Shown here piece after piece: positions 1 to 6,981 of a stretch of DNA of 20,375 nucleotides. The notes under the pieces are model-generated. The model saw only the letters and a list, made by a program, of their open reading frames with translations, made no database searches and was not told where the DNA came from. The stretch's first letter is position 1. Each line of letters starts with the position of its first letter. The stretch is from a virus, in the IMG/VR virus record IMGVR_UViG_3300030102_000592, positions 1 to 20,375 of that record. The stretch is one strand, 5' to 3'. Made by a program: the position numbers and the translations under genes.

Positions 1-1215
1 TGGCTAGGACTAGTCAATACATTCAATCCACCTTCGGTAGAAGTCGAAATGAAGCAATTGAATCTAGCAACTGGAAGCACACGCAACTTCGGATTTCAGT
101 TCAAGGGCAATGAGACAGTAAGCGGCGGTTCTCTTGACATCGCATTGAACAACGGTTCTTGGCTATACTACGCATTAGGTAAGTATGCTATCGACAATAC
201 AATGGCAACTACCACCGATTTAGGGGCATCGGGAGATAAGGTGTATGTTGACCCCGCTACTGAAAGAATCGTAAGAGGAATAGGGGGTGCTTTCTATCCA
301 CCAATACACAGTAGTCTCACTCCAAAATATAGACATGGAGTTGATGACCAAGGTGGTGCTTCTCTCGATGGAGATTTGCATGAAGCACAAGCATCAAGCC
401 TATCTGGTACAACAGAAACCAAGTTGTACGAATACACATTCACGGAGGCAAACGGTTCAGCCCTTCCATCATTCGCAATAGAGATGTGCTACGCCAAGGA
501 AGGTAGAACTGCAACAGAGGTCGTTGATGATAATACTAACAACTCAAACATGTATGCAAGGGTCTTCACAGGAAATCAAGTAAACTCCCTTGCAATCAAC
601 TTTGAGGAAGGGCAGGAAGTCAAGGCTTCCGTGGACTTCGTTACTAGGAGAGCGTTCGATGTTCCCGGTGCAAGTGCAAGTGGAACCTTCGATGGTCACA
701 TACCAAACAGAGGGAAACTACAGGCAAGCGAGTTGCTTAACTTCGGTACAGATGCAGAGAACCAACCCTTCATGTTCTCATCTGGAGCAATCAAGATATT
801 CGGGCAGACCTTTGCCAGAGTAAAGAATGGTAACATTACCATCAACAACAACATAACCCCTCACAGATTCATAGGCAATTACAGTCGGGAAGTGACATCA
901 ATGCACGTACCCGGACAGAGAACCTATGATGCATCATTCACACTATTAATCACAGACACCAAGGTATGGGATGAGTTGAGAGAAGAGACAGAGCATTCTG
1001 GTGGAGTAATCGAGGTTTCCTTTGTCAAGGATTCTGGAGAACTTCTCAAGTTGCAACTCAATGATTACTTGGTACAGAACGTAACAGTTCCCCTACCCGA
1101 TGACAAAGGTGCAGTTGAAGTAGAGTTGGCAGTATCTGCTAGAAGCCTAGGTACAGTTCAATACAAAGGAAGATGGCATGTATTGTCAATCGGAGGTGTT
1201 GCTACGAGCGAGTAA
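1..1215 (+). CDS. Major tail tube protein, 5' end outside the window
   Basis: This subunit would polymerise into the hollow tail tube through which DNA passes. The frame is open from base 1 without a stop. The first 16 codons (WLGLVNTFNPPSVEVE) read smoothly into the rest and resemble the N-terminal region of long tail tube proteins, so the ATG at 49 is probably an internal methionine and the true start lies upstream. The visible part is 404 residues. An early segment ends in WLYYALGK, and a C-terminal beta-rich half contains NNNITPHRFIG, VPGQRTYDASFTLLITD and a final VELAVSARS strand. From family knowledge, this late pattern (long loop, 'tests' of the form PGQRTYD..L.L) fits phage tail tube proteins. 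It sits immediately before a tail-assembly chaperone and tape measure, the standard order. Arginine codons are 14 AGA/AGG against 2 CGN. Tube identity is fairly secure; siphovirus or myovirus type cannot be decided here. Confidence 0.8.
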   Translation, partial: WLGLVNTFNPPSVEVEMKQLNLATGSTRNFGFQFKGNETVSGGSLDIALNNGSWLYYALGKYAIDNTMATTTDLGASGDKVYVDPATERIVRGIGGAFYPPIHSSLTPKYRHGVDDQGGASLDGDLHEAQASSLSGTTETKLYEYTFTEANGSALPSFAIEMCYAKEGRTATEVVDDNTNNSNMYARVFTGNQVNSLAINFEEGQEVKASVDFVTRRAFDVPGASASGTFDGHIPNRGKLQASELLNFGTDAENQPFMFSSGAIKIFGQTFARVKNGNITINNNITPHRFIGNYSREVTSMHVPGQRTYDASFTLLITDTKVWDELREETEHSGGVIEVSFVKDSGELLKLQLNDYLVQNVTVPLPDDKGAVEVELAVSARSLGTVQYKGRWHVLSIGGVATSE

Positions 1216-1229
1216 GCAACATTAATCAA

Positions 1230-1275
1230 ATTCCACCAACATTGTTTGTTTGTTGGTTTGTGTTATAGGTGGAAT
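1230..1275 (+). promoter_or_regulatory. Hairpin enclosing the chaperone gene's ribosome binding site
   Basis: ATTCCACC (1230-1237) is perfectly complementary to GGTGGAAT (1268-1275). AACA (1238-1241) can extend the stem with TGTT (1261-1264) across a three-base bulge. The 3' arm contains AGGTG (1267-1271), the only Shine-Dalgarno-like sequence in front of the ATG at 1281, at 9-base spacing. A competing hairpin, ACCAACA (1235-1241) with TGTTGGT (1251-1257) and a 9-base loop, uses part of the same 5' arm and would free AGGTG. The pairings are directly visible. A role in lowering or switching translation of the chaperone relative to the abundant tube protein is inference. The second hairpin is followed by a T-rich stretch, so partial termination is an alternative. 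Confidence 0.45.
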
Positions 1276-1280
1276 AAAAA

Positions 1281-1634
1281 ATGAGTGAAATAGTAAATGA
1301 CAAGAATATGCTGTTCGCAAGAACAGAAAGCGAATGCCATGAATTGAAAGTAAGCCCGGATTCAGACCAGATTCTGAAAGTCTGGGTAAAGGAACCTACT
1401 TGGCTACAAGTAGAACAAGCCCTATCTTCTGTTATGCAGTTATCAGAGGAAAGTATGAATCTAGACTTGAATAAAATGTACAGATTCATGGCTGAAGAAT
1501 TTATCGACAAGACCGAGCCATCTCTATCAACTACGGAGATTCTTAGGTTAAGCCCCTTCATCGGAGAACAACTAAAGGATATTCTCCCTAACCCATTCAC
1601 CGATTTGATGGAGGCTGATACGGGAAAAGTCTAG
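1281..1634 (+). CDS. Tail assembly chaperone, short form (gpG-like)
   Basis: A soluble 117-residue acidic protein, placed between the tail tube and the tape measure, where tail assembly chaperones are encoded in long-tailed phages. Such proteins bind the tape measure and recruit tube subunits, and are not kept in the virion. No catalytic motif is visible. The sequence is mainly helical in character (VEQALSSVMQ, LNKMYRFMAEEF, IGEQLKDIL) after a short N-terminal beta-like part. It stops at TAG 1632-1634, four codons past a slippery heptamer. The ATG at 1281 is preceded by AGGTG at 1267-1271 with suitable spacing. The assignment rests on position, size and the frameshift signal rather than on clear sequence similarity. 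The family is known to be very divergent. Confidence 0.75.
   Translation: MSEIVNDKNMLFARTESECHELKVSPDSDQILKVWVKEPTWLQVEQALSSVMQLSEESMNLDLNKMYRFMAEEFIDKTEPSLSTTEILRLSPFIGEQLKDILPNPFTDLMEADTGKV
1622..1628 (+). other. Programmed -1 frameshift slippery site G GGA AAA
   Basis: The heptamer GGGAAAA is phased exactly as G GGA AAA in the chaperone frame, matching the X XXY YYZ rule and differing only in the last base from the GGGAAAG site of phage lambda G/GT. It lies three bases before the last two codons (GTC TAG). Slipping back one base opens a 74-codon frame that has no start of its own. A weak 5-bp stem at 1659-1673 lies too far downstream to be a typical stimulator. Confidence 0.8.
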
Positions 1635-1852
1635 CGATACGTCAAGCATTAGAAGGAAGAGCGAGTGACGCTTCTGTGTCATTCTCTCTTCTTCTATACA
1701 CATATTGCAAGACATTCGGCATAGACCCACACCACGCGAAACATACTCCATTGAGCCTAATGATGGAGATGATACTGATACACGGAGAAGTAGAGAAATA
1801 CAAATCGGATGAGATAGAAAGAGAGTCAAGGAGAATGAGAGAAAATGGTTGA
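1628..1852 (+). CDS. Frameshift extension of the tail chaperone (gpT-like part of gpGT)
   Basis: Read in the -1 frame from base 1628, this gives 74 codons ending at TGA 1850-1852. Joined to codons 1-116 of the chaperone (1281-1628) it makes a 190-residue fusion. The extension is helical and charged: RQALEGRASD, then a hydrophobic SFSLLLYTY stretch, GIDPHHAKHTPLSLMMEMIL, and a basic and acidic C-terminus (EIERESRRMRENG). This resembles the T parts of other G/GT pairs, which link the chaperone to tube protein. No start codon with a ribosome binding site opens this frame, and it fills the otherwise unexplained 210 bases between the chaperone stop and the tape measure exactly, overlapping the tape-measure start by 8 bases. 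Expression by frameshift is inferred from the slippery site and the intact frame. Confidence 0.78.
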   Translation, partial: SLAIRQALEGRASDASVSFSLLLYTYCKTFGIDPHHAKHTPLSLMMEMILIHGEVEKYKSDEIERESRRMRENG

Positions 1853-3194
1853 TGTTGCATCATCCACTTCCGCATTGTCTGATGCTATTTCACAATTGAA
1901 CGCCGAGACTGATAGCCTAGTAGTAAAGTTCGGTGAGATTTCAGATAGCAGTAAAGTATGGACAATAGCATCTAGGATTCTTTCAGGTTCTGGATTGTGG
2001 AAACTACAGAATAGGATTCGTGCTGTAGGGCAGACAATCAACGTTTTCAACGAGGCTAATAACAAGGCTCTAGAGAATCAGATGAAGCAGATGGAAGCCA
2101 ACCAGAACTTGGCTAAGACCATGATGAAACTGAAGAAGGAGTACAAGGAGATAGGTCAATCAGATTATTTCAAGCAGATGAAGAAAGGACTGCAACTGAA
2201 GGGATACACGGAGAGTGATGCAGAAGAAATTGCTAAGTCCCAAATTCAAAAACAATATGCTCAAGTGCAAAGAGGTTTAGAAGGTAGGATGACTACTAAA
2301 GCAGGAATGAGAGACTTCCTAAAATATGGAAAGGTACAGGAATTATCAGCAGAAAGAGGTAAGGATGGAAAACTAACAGCAATCAATCAAGAAATGAAAG
2401 ATTCAGGTATTGGTGGATTTACTGCAAACATGCTAGGAAACACATTCAAGAAAATGAAATGGGTTAAAGAAATAGTTCTACAAGGTAGTTTTAGAAAGAA
2501 AGCAGAGAAAGTAAATGACTGGTTTAGAAAGAAACTAACTACTCTTGGTAGGTTCTTGGATGTGGGCCTTTCAATATTTCTAAAACTAACTATGGGGTTA
2601 TTGCTAATTACATTCTTTATCATGATAGTTAGAAAGGTATGGCCCAAGTTTACGGCTACATTAGACCAATTAGGTGGGCTAAAACCGCAATTAGACCAAA
2701 TATGGAATGGATTGAAGGATGTCCTTGGTGGCTTATTCACCATGTTCCAAGGTGTATTCCAAGGAGACTTTGGTAAGGTATGGACAGGATTCAAGAAGGT
2801 TTTGAGTGGGTTCTGGAATGTACTGCTAGGCGCATTGGTTGGATTGGGTAAAATAATCCTAGCGGCTCTAGTAGGGCTAGGGAAGGCAATAGTCCATGGT
2901 TATCGAAGCATTGCCCCAAGTTGGCTAGGTGGATATGCAACTGGTGGTGTCACACCAAGAAGCGGAGTAGCGTTGGTAGGAGAAAGAGGGCCAGAGTTGG
3001 TATCGCTTCCAGCAGGTGCTAGAGTACACAATAATACGGAGAGTAAGAGAATGATGGGAGGACACACAATCAATGTCCATGTGAATGGCAGGGTTGGTGC
3101 TTCTGATGCAGAGATACGAGACATCGCCACAAAGGTAGCAAGGGAGATAGGAATACAGATGAACAGAACGACAAGCGCGGTAGGTAGATTCTGA
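1845..3194 (+). CDS. Tape measure protein (short)
   Basis: This protein sets tail length and is ejected with the DNA. Its 449 residues begin with a helical, probably coiled-coil region (about 1-235, rich in K, E, Q and M; for example the LENQMKQMEANQNLAKTM area). A strong hydrophobic helix follows at about 240-262 (LTMGLLLITFFIMIV), then an aromatic, glycine-rich part and a second hydrophobic stretch at about 325-352 (VLLGALVGLGKIILAALVG). Near residue 379 is the typical tape-measure C-terminal signature VGERGPELVSLPAGARV, preceded by GGYATGGVTPRSG. The ATG at 1845 follows AAGGAG (1828-1833) with 11 bases between and overlaps the end of the frameshift frame. The length is small for the family and predicts a tail of about 67 nm at 1.5 angstrom per residue. 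It ends TGATG, sharing one base with the next gene. Confidence 0.88.
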   Translation: MVDVASSTSALSDAISQLNAETDSLVVKFGEISDSSKVWTIASRILSGSGLWKLQNRIRAVGQTINVFNEANNKALENQMKQMEANQNLAKTMMKLKKEYKEIGQSDYFKQMKKGLQLKGYTESDAEEIAKSQIQKQYAQVQRGLEGRMTTKAGMRDFLKYGKVQELSAERGKDGKLTAINQEMKDSGIGGFTANMLGNTFKKMKWVKEIVLQGSFRKKAEKVNDWFRKKLTTLGRFLDVGLSIFLKLTMGLLLITFFIMIVRKVWPKFTATLDQLGGLKPQLDQIWNGLKDVLGGLFTMFQGVFQGDFGKVWTGFKKVLSGFWNVLLGALVGLGKIILAALVGLGKAIVHGYRSIAPSWLGGYATGGVTPRSGVALVGERGPELVSLPAGARVHNNTESKRMMGGHTINVHVNGRVGASDAEIRDIATKVAREIGIQMNRTTSAVGRF

Positions 3195-3910
3195 TGCCCG
3201 GTGAGAACTTCAATAATTTCAAGGTCTTCTTAGAATTACAAAGAAGAAATGACGAAGGCATGAATGATGGTGCGGTGAACAGAATACCGCTATTCGTAGA
3301 CAACCTCGGCATAACCACATCAAAGAGTGTGATGGCGATACCTGTTCCCTTCTCTGGTGCTATACAGGGAGAGTCTCTGAATCTAGCCTTCGATGTGGGT
3401 ATGGCTCAGAAGACAATAAACATGTCCGGTCAACTACTAGGACAGACCATAGTGAAGAAGAGAGATGGTTCTGCGGCCAAGACCGTAAAGATGACTTCCT
3501 ATGAAATGGCCCAACTCATACATTCGTATGTGGATTCAAGTACATTCCAAGATGACCAGAACATGAACAAACTAATCGTTCTAGGCCCAACCAGAGTAGG
3601 GTTCAACTTTGACTATCATGCCGGGGCAGAGAATGCAGATGTCTCAGATTTGAAGATGATGCCCTTCTCTTGGAAAACTAGGGGATACGACAACAGTTTC
3701 ACTCGATATGATTACGATGCAGAAGCAGGGACTGGAGCAAACTCCGAATGGTTTACTCCCTATACTGGAGCAGAGGAAGTTAGCGTTGGCATAACTGGGT
3801 TTATTCAGAACTTCAATACGACCATGGATGGGTCTACGTTTCCTGCGGTTGGTTTTACAATGGACTTTACAGAAGCCTTCGTGCTATCGGAGAACTTCTT
3901 GGATGGGTGA
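3194..3910 (+). CDS. Unrecognised tail protein in the distal-tail position
   Basis: A 238-residue protein that I do not recognise by sequence. It starts within the TGATG overlap with the tape-measure gene, so it is probably translated by coupling; only a weak AGGT precedes it. It has no signal peptide, membrane helix or enzyme motif. The sequence looks beta-rich: IPVPFSGAIQGESLNLAFDV is followed by KTINMSGQLLGQTI, and near the end come VSVGITGFIQNF and VGFTMDFTEAFVLS. Alternating short strands with a terminal amphipathic strand are common in tube-like and distal-tail adaptor proteins. In long-tailed phages the gene after the tape measure usually encodes the distal tail protein that joins the tube to the hub. 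That role is therefore the leading guess from position, not from similarity. Confidence 0.5.
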   Translation: MPGENFNNFKVFLELQRRNDEGMNDGAVNRIPLFVDNLGITTSKSVMAIPVPFSGAIQGESLNLAFDVGMAQKTINMSGQLLGQTIVKKRDGSAAKTVKMTSYEMAQLIHSYVDSSTFQDDQNMNKLIVLGPTRVGFNFDYHAGAENADVSDLKMMPFSWKTRGYDNSFTRYDYDAEAGTGANSEWFTPYTGAEEVSVGITGFIQNFNTTMDGSTFPAVGFTMDFTEAFVLSENFLDG

Positions 3911-6900
3911 AAATGGTCAATGCATACATCGAGGACTCATACAAATTGGTATTTCCAATATTGTGCAACGGTTATCTGAACATTGATTATGATGCGCCGA
4001 TTGCACTTTCTGGAACTAAAGTCTCTACAGGAGTTCTAGTAAATGGTGCAGTAACAAATTCCTCTACAACTAACATAGCCGTGGATACGGTAGATGCTAC
4101 TACCAAGTTCTCAAAGGGAGATAACGTATATGATGCTGATGGGAATACAGTAGGGCAGGTATCTTCTGTCACGGCTACGCAGATTACCTTGACATCCAAT
4201 AACGCTCAAGCACTAAGCAATGACGAGAACCTCAAACAAGACCTAACTTCAGTATCTTCTCTACGGAATAGAAGTATATGGTCTGATGATGCGGAAGTAG
4301 GAGTTACCAATGGGTTTGTACTAGAGGCAATATTGACCCCTTACGATGTCAATGGGATTGGTTCTAGAACTGCGGGGAGACACGGCGTTCTTGATTCTCA
4401 GAAAACCCCACCTTATCCTAATGACAATTCCAGTGATGTTGCTGATAGAACAGCATATGAAAGCGTGGACTATCTTGGTTCTTCGGCATACCTACAACAG
4501 AAGATGATGATATTTCACAATGCCAACCTTAAATTCTATTTGCAAAACGTTACTTCTACTTCTTCACTTACGGGTAGTTCATACAACCAACCCGCAGAGT
4601 ACAAGTTAGTTGCTGAGTTGACGAAGGGAGGAACCACAGAGAAGATTGAGAGTCACAAGATAATTACTGCAAGTAAGAATCTATACGGATACTATGATAA
4701 TACTGGTTACTACAACGGTATCACTACTAGTCATCGAAGGGTGACTACTAGCGCAACTGGTAGCAATCCGTCTGGTACTATAACCATACAGGACTACGAT
4801 GACTTGGAGAGAAACACAAAATCCACAGGTCAAATTGTTATTTCTGGAGATATAGCAAATTACACGAAACCTGTCAAAGCAACTGGAAGCATTACAATAG
4901 TGCAGAGAAACAATCTGAATACAGATGTAGTTGGTGCTACTGCTGAAGAAGGTACAGTACAATTCTACAATCAACCAGTAAATGCTGATGGTACAGATGC
5001 CAATAATCACATTCTAGTAACTCATGAAAGCGGTAATCCTACTAGGAAGTGGTTTGCTCTATCGGGAATAACTAACGGTGCTGACCTAAGCGGTACTGCA
5101 TCTGCGGGGTTTACTTGGCCTTCTGGTGCTAAAGGATACTTGATAGGAACTACTGTAGAAGAAACTGCACAGAACTTCGCTGATGCAGTTAACGCTGATA
5201 ACACAGGTTTTGCAGGTTCTGCTTCCAATCCTAGAGATGGTACTGCGATTACGTTCGGATTTAACACACCCGAAGAAGTGACGCTGACGGTTGCTATCAC
5301 AGGTAGCGCACCGAACAGAAAGGGAAATGATGGTGCGGTACTGTCTGCGGGTAGTACATTGATAGCAAGCAATAACTATACTGAGACAGATGGTTCAACT
5401 CAAGCAGGAGTAAAGATAATTCCTTTTACTGGTGGGGTCAATGAGTTAATCCTAGGAGAGACTACTGGCTCAAATGACAATACGATAAACTACTTCACGT
5501 TAACAGATAGTGCTGGCAATACGAAGAACTACTTTCCTGCACATGACTCCACACAAACCACTGGTTCTACTGGAACTAGAACGTTAGATGACAATAGTAC
5601 CGTATCGGTAGTCTACTTTAATTTCGCAAGTAACGCAAATAACAATGGTGCGGCTACTGCTCTAGCAAATGCAATCAATCACAACAACGGACACGGCAGT
5701 ACGATAACTGCTGTTGCTAGTGGTGCAACAGTAAACCTCACTCATGATTTGACTGGTGCGGCAGGTAATAACGCAACGATAGCAAAGGCAAACATTGCGA
5801 ATAGCGCGGCAACGATATCCGGTGCTAACTTCACAGGCGGAGTCACAGAAACCAATGCTACAGACACTCCATTCATACAACTAGTAGACAATGCGGGTTC
5901 TCCTGTCACTAAGAAGTACGTTCCTGTAGCAAATGGTGGTGCAATTGCTACTGGTGGTTTGAATGGTGGTTCTATTGGAGATGTATCTGGAGGTATAGCA
6001 TTCCAAGAGGGAGGAAGCGCATCTGCAACGGCTGATAATCTAAGAACCGCAATTGCTCATAGCAATGGTCATGCAGGTAGCATACTAACAGATTCGGCAG
6101 GTAGTGCCACAATTAATCTAACACAGAATACTATTGGAGCAAACACCGCCGCCATAACATTGTCTGACCTACCTTCTAACATAAGTAAGACTAACTTTAG
6201 TGGTGGTGGAACGCCAGACAATTTTATCAGCGTTACAGATGCATCTGGTACATTGAAGAAGTACAAGGCTTCTACACATGAGGTCACCGGAACAACCGAT
6301 GGAACATACACCTTCTTCAAAGCAGAGACTAACAATAATACAACTGCCGCCAATTTAGAAACTGCCATAGATGGAGCAAATGGTCATAATGGGACATTGA
6401 TTACAACAAGGGCAAACAATGTGCTAACTGTCAAACTGAATCAAGCGTCTATGGGTAGTGCGGCTATGTCTGATAACATAACTGACTTGGCTACTGTGAA
6501 TTTCTCAGCAGGAAACAATACGGAAATTAGTGTAGGTTCTGGAGAAGCAACAGAAATAGGGCCGGGGAACAAGATATATGATTCATCAATACAGGAGTTA
6601 GGAACTGTTGCCTCTGTTAGTGGAGATACTATTACTCTTACTTCTGCTCCTGCATATACTGTAACTTCTACAATCTATACAGACCAGAGAAAGGAAGCAT
6701 TGTATCTTGAGCAAGTATTCAAGGTGTCTCTAGTGTATAATAGAAACAACCTAGAATTACATTTGAATAACTCTCTAGTAAAGCAGAAAGCACACAACGT
6801 AGCACCATTCTATCTTGATAAGAGTGATTGCCAAATAGGTAGAGGTTCAGGTAATTCAGAGCAATTCTTTGGTGAATTATTTGAAATTGCCATGCATAAG

Positions 6901-6981
6901 TCAAAACGCCCATCGACTAACTCACATACATTGAGTCCCGGTTTTTCTGATATCTTGTTTTACTATACGTTTGGTGATTGA
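3907..6981 (+). CDS. Large tail-tip protein with interrupted LamG-like domain and four internal repeats
   Basis: A 1024-residue protein whose outer parts together look like one concanavalin/LamG-type beta-sandwich. The N-terminal half (about 122-265) has TNGFVLEAILTPYDV, a GVLDS turn and MMIFHNANLKFYLQN. The C-terminal half (about 930-1024) has FKVSLVYNRNNLELHLNNSL, DKSDCQIGRGS and FFGELFEIAMHKS. Between them lie four degenerate repeats (about 366-870). A small module at 35-112 recurs in the next gene, and a weaker copy sits at 873-930. LamG domains commonly bind glycans, so a surface or receptor-binding role is likely but inferred. Two starts are possible: GTG 3907, overlapping the previous stop as GTGA, or ATG 3913 two codons later. 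Only two cysteines are present. It is followed without a gap by the hub gene. Confidence 0.65.
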   Translation: MKMVNAYIEDSYKLVFPILCNGYLNIDYDAPIALSGTKVSTGVLVNGAVTNSSTTNIAVDTVDATTKFSKGDNVYDADGNTVGQVSSVTATQITLTSNNAQALSNDENLKQDLTSVSSLRNRSIWSDDAEVGVTNGFVLEAILTPYDVNGIGSRTAGRHGVLDSQKTPPYPNDNSSDVADRTAYESVDYLGSSAYLQQKMMIFHNANLKFYLQNVTSTSSLTGSSYNQPAEYKLVAELTKGGTTEKIESHKIITASKNLYGYYDNTGYYNGITTSHRRVTTSATGSNPSGTITIQDYDDLERNTKSTGQIVISGDIANYTKPVKATGSITIVQRNNLNTDVVGATAEEGTVQFYNQPVNADGTDANNHILVTHESGNPTRKWFALSGITNGADLSGTASAGFTWPSGAKGYLIGTTVEETAQNFADAVNADNTGFAGSASNPRDGTAITFGFNTPEEVTLTVAITGSAPNRKGNDGAVLSAGSTLIASNNYTETDGSTQAGVKIIPFTGGVNELILGETTGSNDNTINYFTLTDSAGNTKNYFPAHDSTQTTGSTGTRTLDDNSTVSVVYFNFASNANNNGAATALANAINHNNGHGSTITAVASGATVNLTHDLTGAAGNNATIAKANIANSAATISGANFTGGVTETNATDTPFIQLVDNAGSPVTKKYVPVANGGAIATGGLNGGSIGDVSGGIAFQEGGSASATADNLRTAIAHSNGHAGSILTDSAGSATINLTQNTIGANTAAITLSDLPSNISKTNFSGGGTPDNFISVTDASGTLKKYKASTHEVTGTTDGTYTFFKAETNNNTTAANLETAIDGANGHNGTLITTRANNVLTVKLNQASMGSAAMSDNITDLATVNFSAGNNTEISVGSGEATEIGPGNKIYDSSIQELGTVASVSGDTITLTSAPAYTVTSTIYTDQRKEALYLEQVFKVSLVYNRNNLELHLNNSLVKQKAHNVAPFYLDKSDCQIGRGSGNSEQFFGELFEIAMHKSKRPSTNSHTLSPGFSDILFYYTFGD
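4009..4242 (+). repeat. Insertion module, copy a (paired with the copy at 13120-13353)
   Basis: Residues 35-112 of the LamG-like protein. The segment starts SGTKVSTGVLVNG, continues with IAVDTVDATT and GDNVYDADGNTVGQVSSV, and ends SNDENLKQD. About 39 of 74 aligned residues are identical by hand alignment to a segment in the C-terminal part of the hub protein, including the SGT lead-in and the xxxENL end. DNA similarity is much lower, so the copies are old or exchanged through relatives. The fold is unknown; alternating strands and turns suggest a small beta-barrel. Confidence 0.7.
5002..6516 (+). repeat. Four degenerate tandem protein repeats in the LamG-like protein
   Basis: Residues about 366-511, 527-646, 652-768 and 770-870. 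Each unit opens with a strand of the type F.(T/S/Q)(L/V)(T/V)D..G...K.Y, has a middle helix-like part such as TALANAINHNNGHGSTI, NLRTAIAHSNGHAGSIL or NLETAIDGANGHNGTLI, then a T/V-N-L-T-Q strand, and closes with FTGGV, FTGGV, FSGGG and FSAGN respectively. The first unit is the most divergent and has an extended middle. The NGH core of units 2-4 is the most recognisable point. They probably form a stalk of small alpha/beta or beta domains projecting from the LamG body. Confidence 0.75.
6523..6696 (+). repeat. Weak copy b of the insertion module
   Basis: Residues about 873-930 of the LamG-like protein. The pattern IGPGNKIYDSSIQELGTVASVSGDTITLTS matches the core G.(K/D).(I/V)(Y/F)D....(L/V)G.V.SV....ITL of copy a. 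Only the second half of the module is recognisable. It lies exactly where the repeats rejoin the C-terminal LamG half. Confidence 0.5.

Noticed and set aside
49-51. ATG 49 as the start of the tail tube gene
   Set aside because: There is no good ribosome binding site in front of it, and the in-frame sequence upstream is open and tube-like.
287-823. Small + strand frames (287-481 and 590-823) inside the tail tube gene
   Set aside because: They are shifted-frame readings of the tube coding sequence with low-complexity products and no ribosome binding site.
1263-1267. TTATA as an archaeal TATA-box promoter for the chaperone gene
   Set aside because: It is only 14 bases from the start codon, too close for a TATA box about 25 bases upstream of a transcript start, and it is part of the bulge of the hairpin.
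1659-1673. Small hairpin as a stimulator of the -1 frameshift
   Set aside because: The stem is only about 5 bp including a G-T pair and lies about 30 bases after the slippery site instead of the usual 5-9.
1226-1829. Antisense open frames opposite the chaperone and its frameshift extension
   Set aside because: They overlap coding sequence supported by gene order and the slippery site, and their products have no recognisable features.
2387-2794. Antisense open frame of 135 codons opposite the tape measure
   Set aside because: The + strand frame carries the VGERGPEL tape-measure signature and a membrane helix. The antisense product shows nothing of its own.
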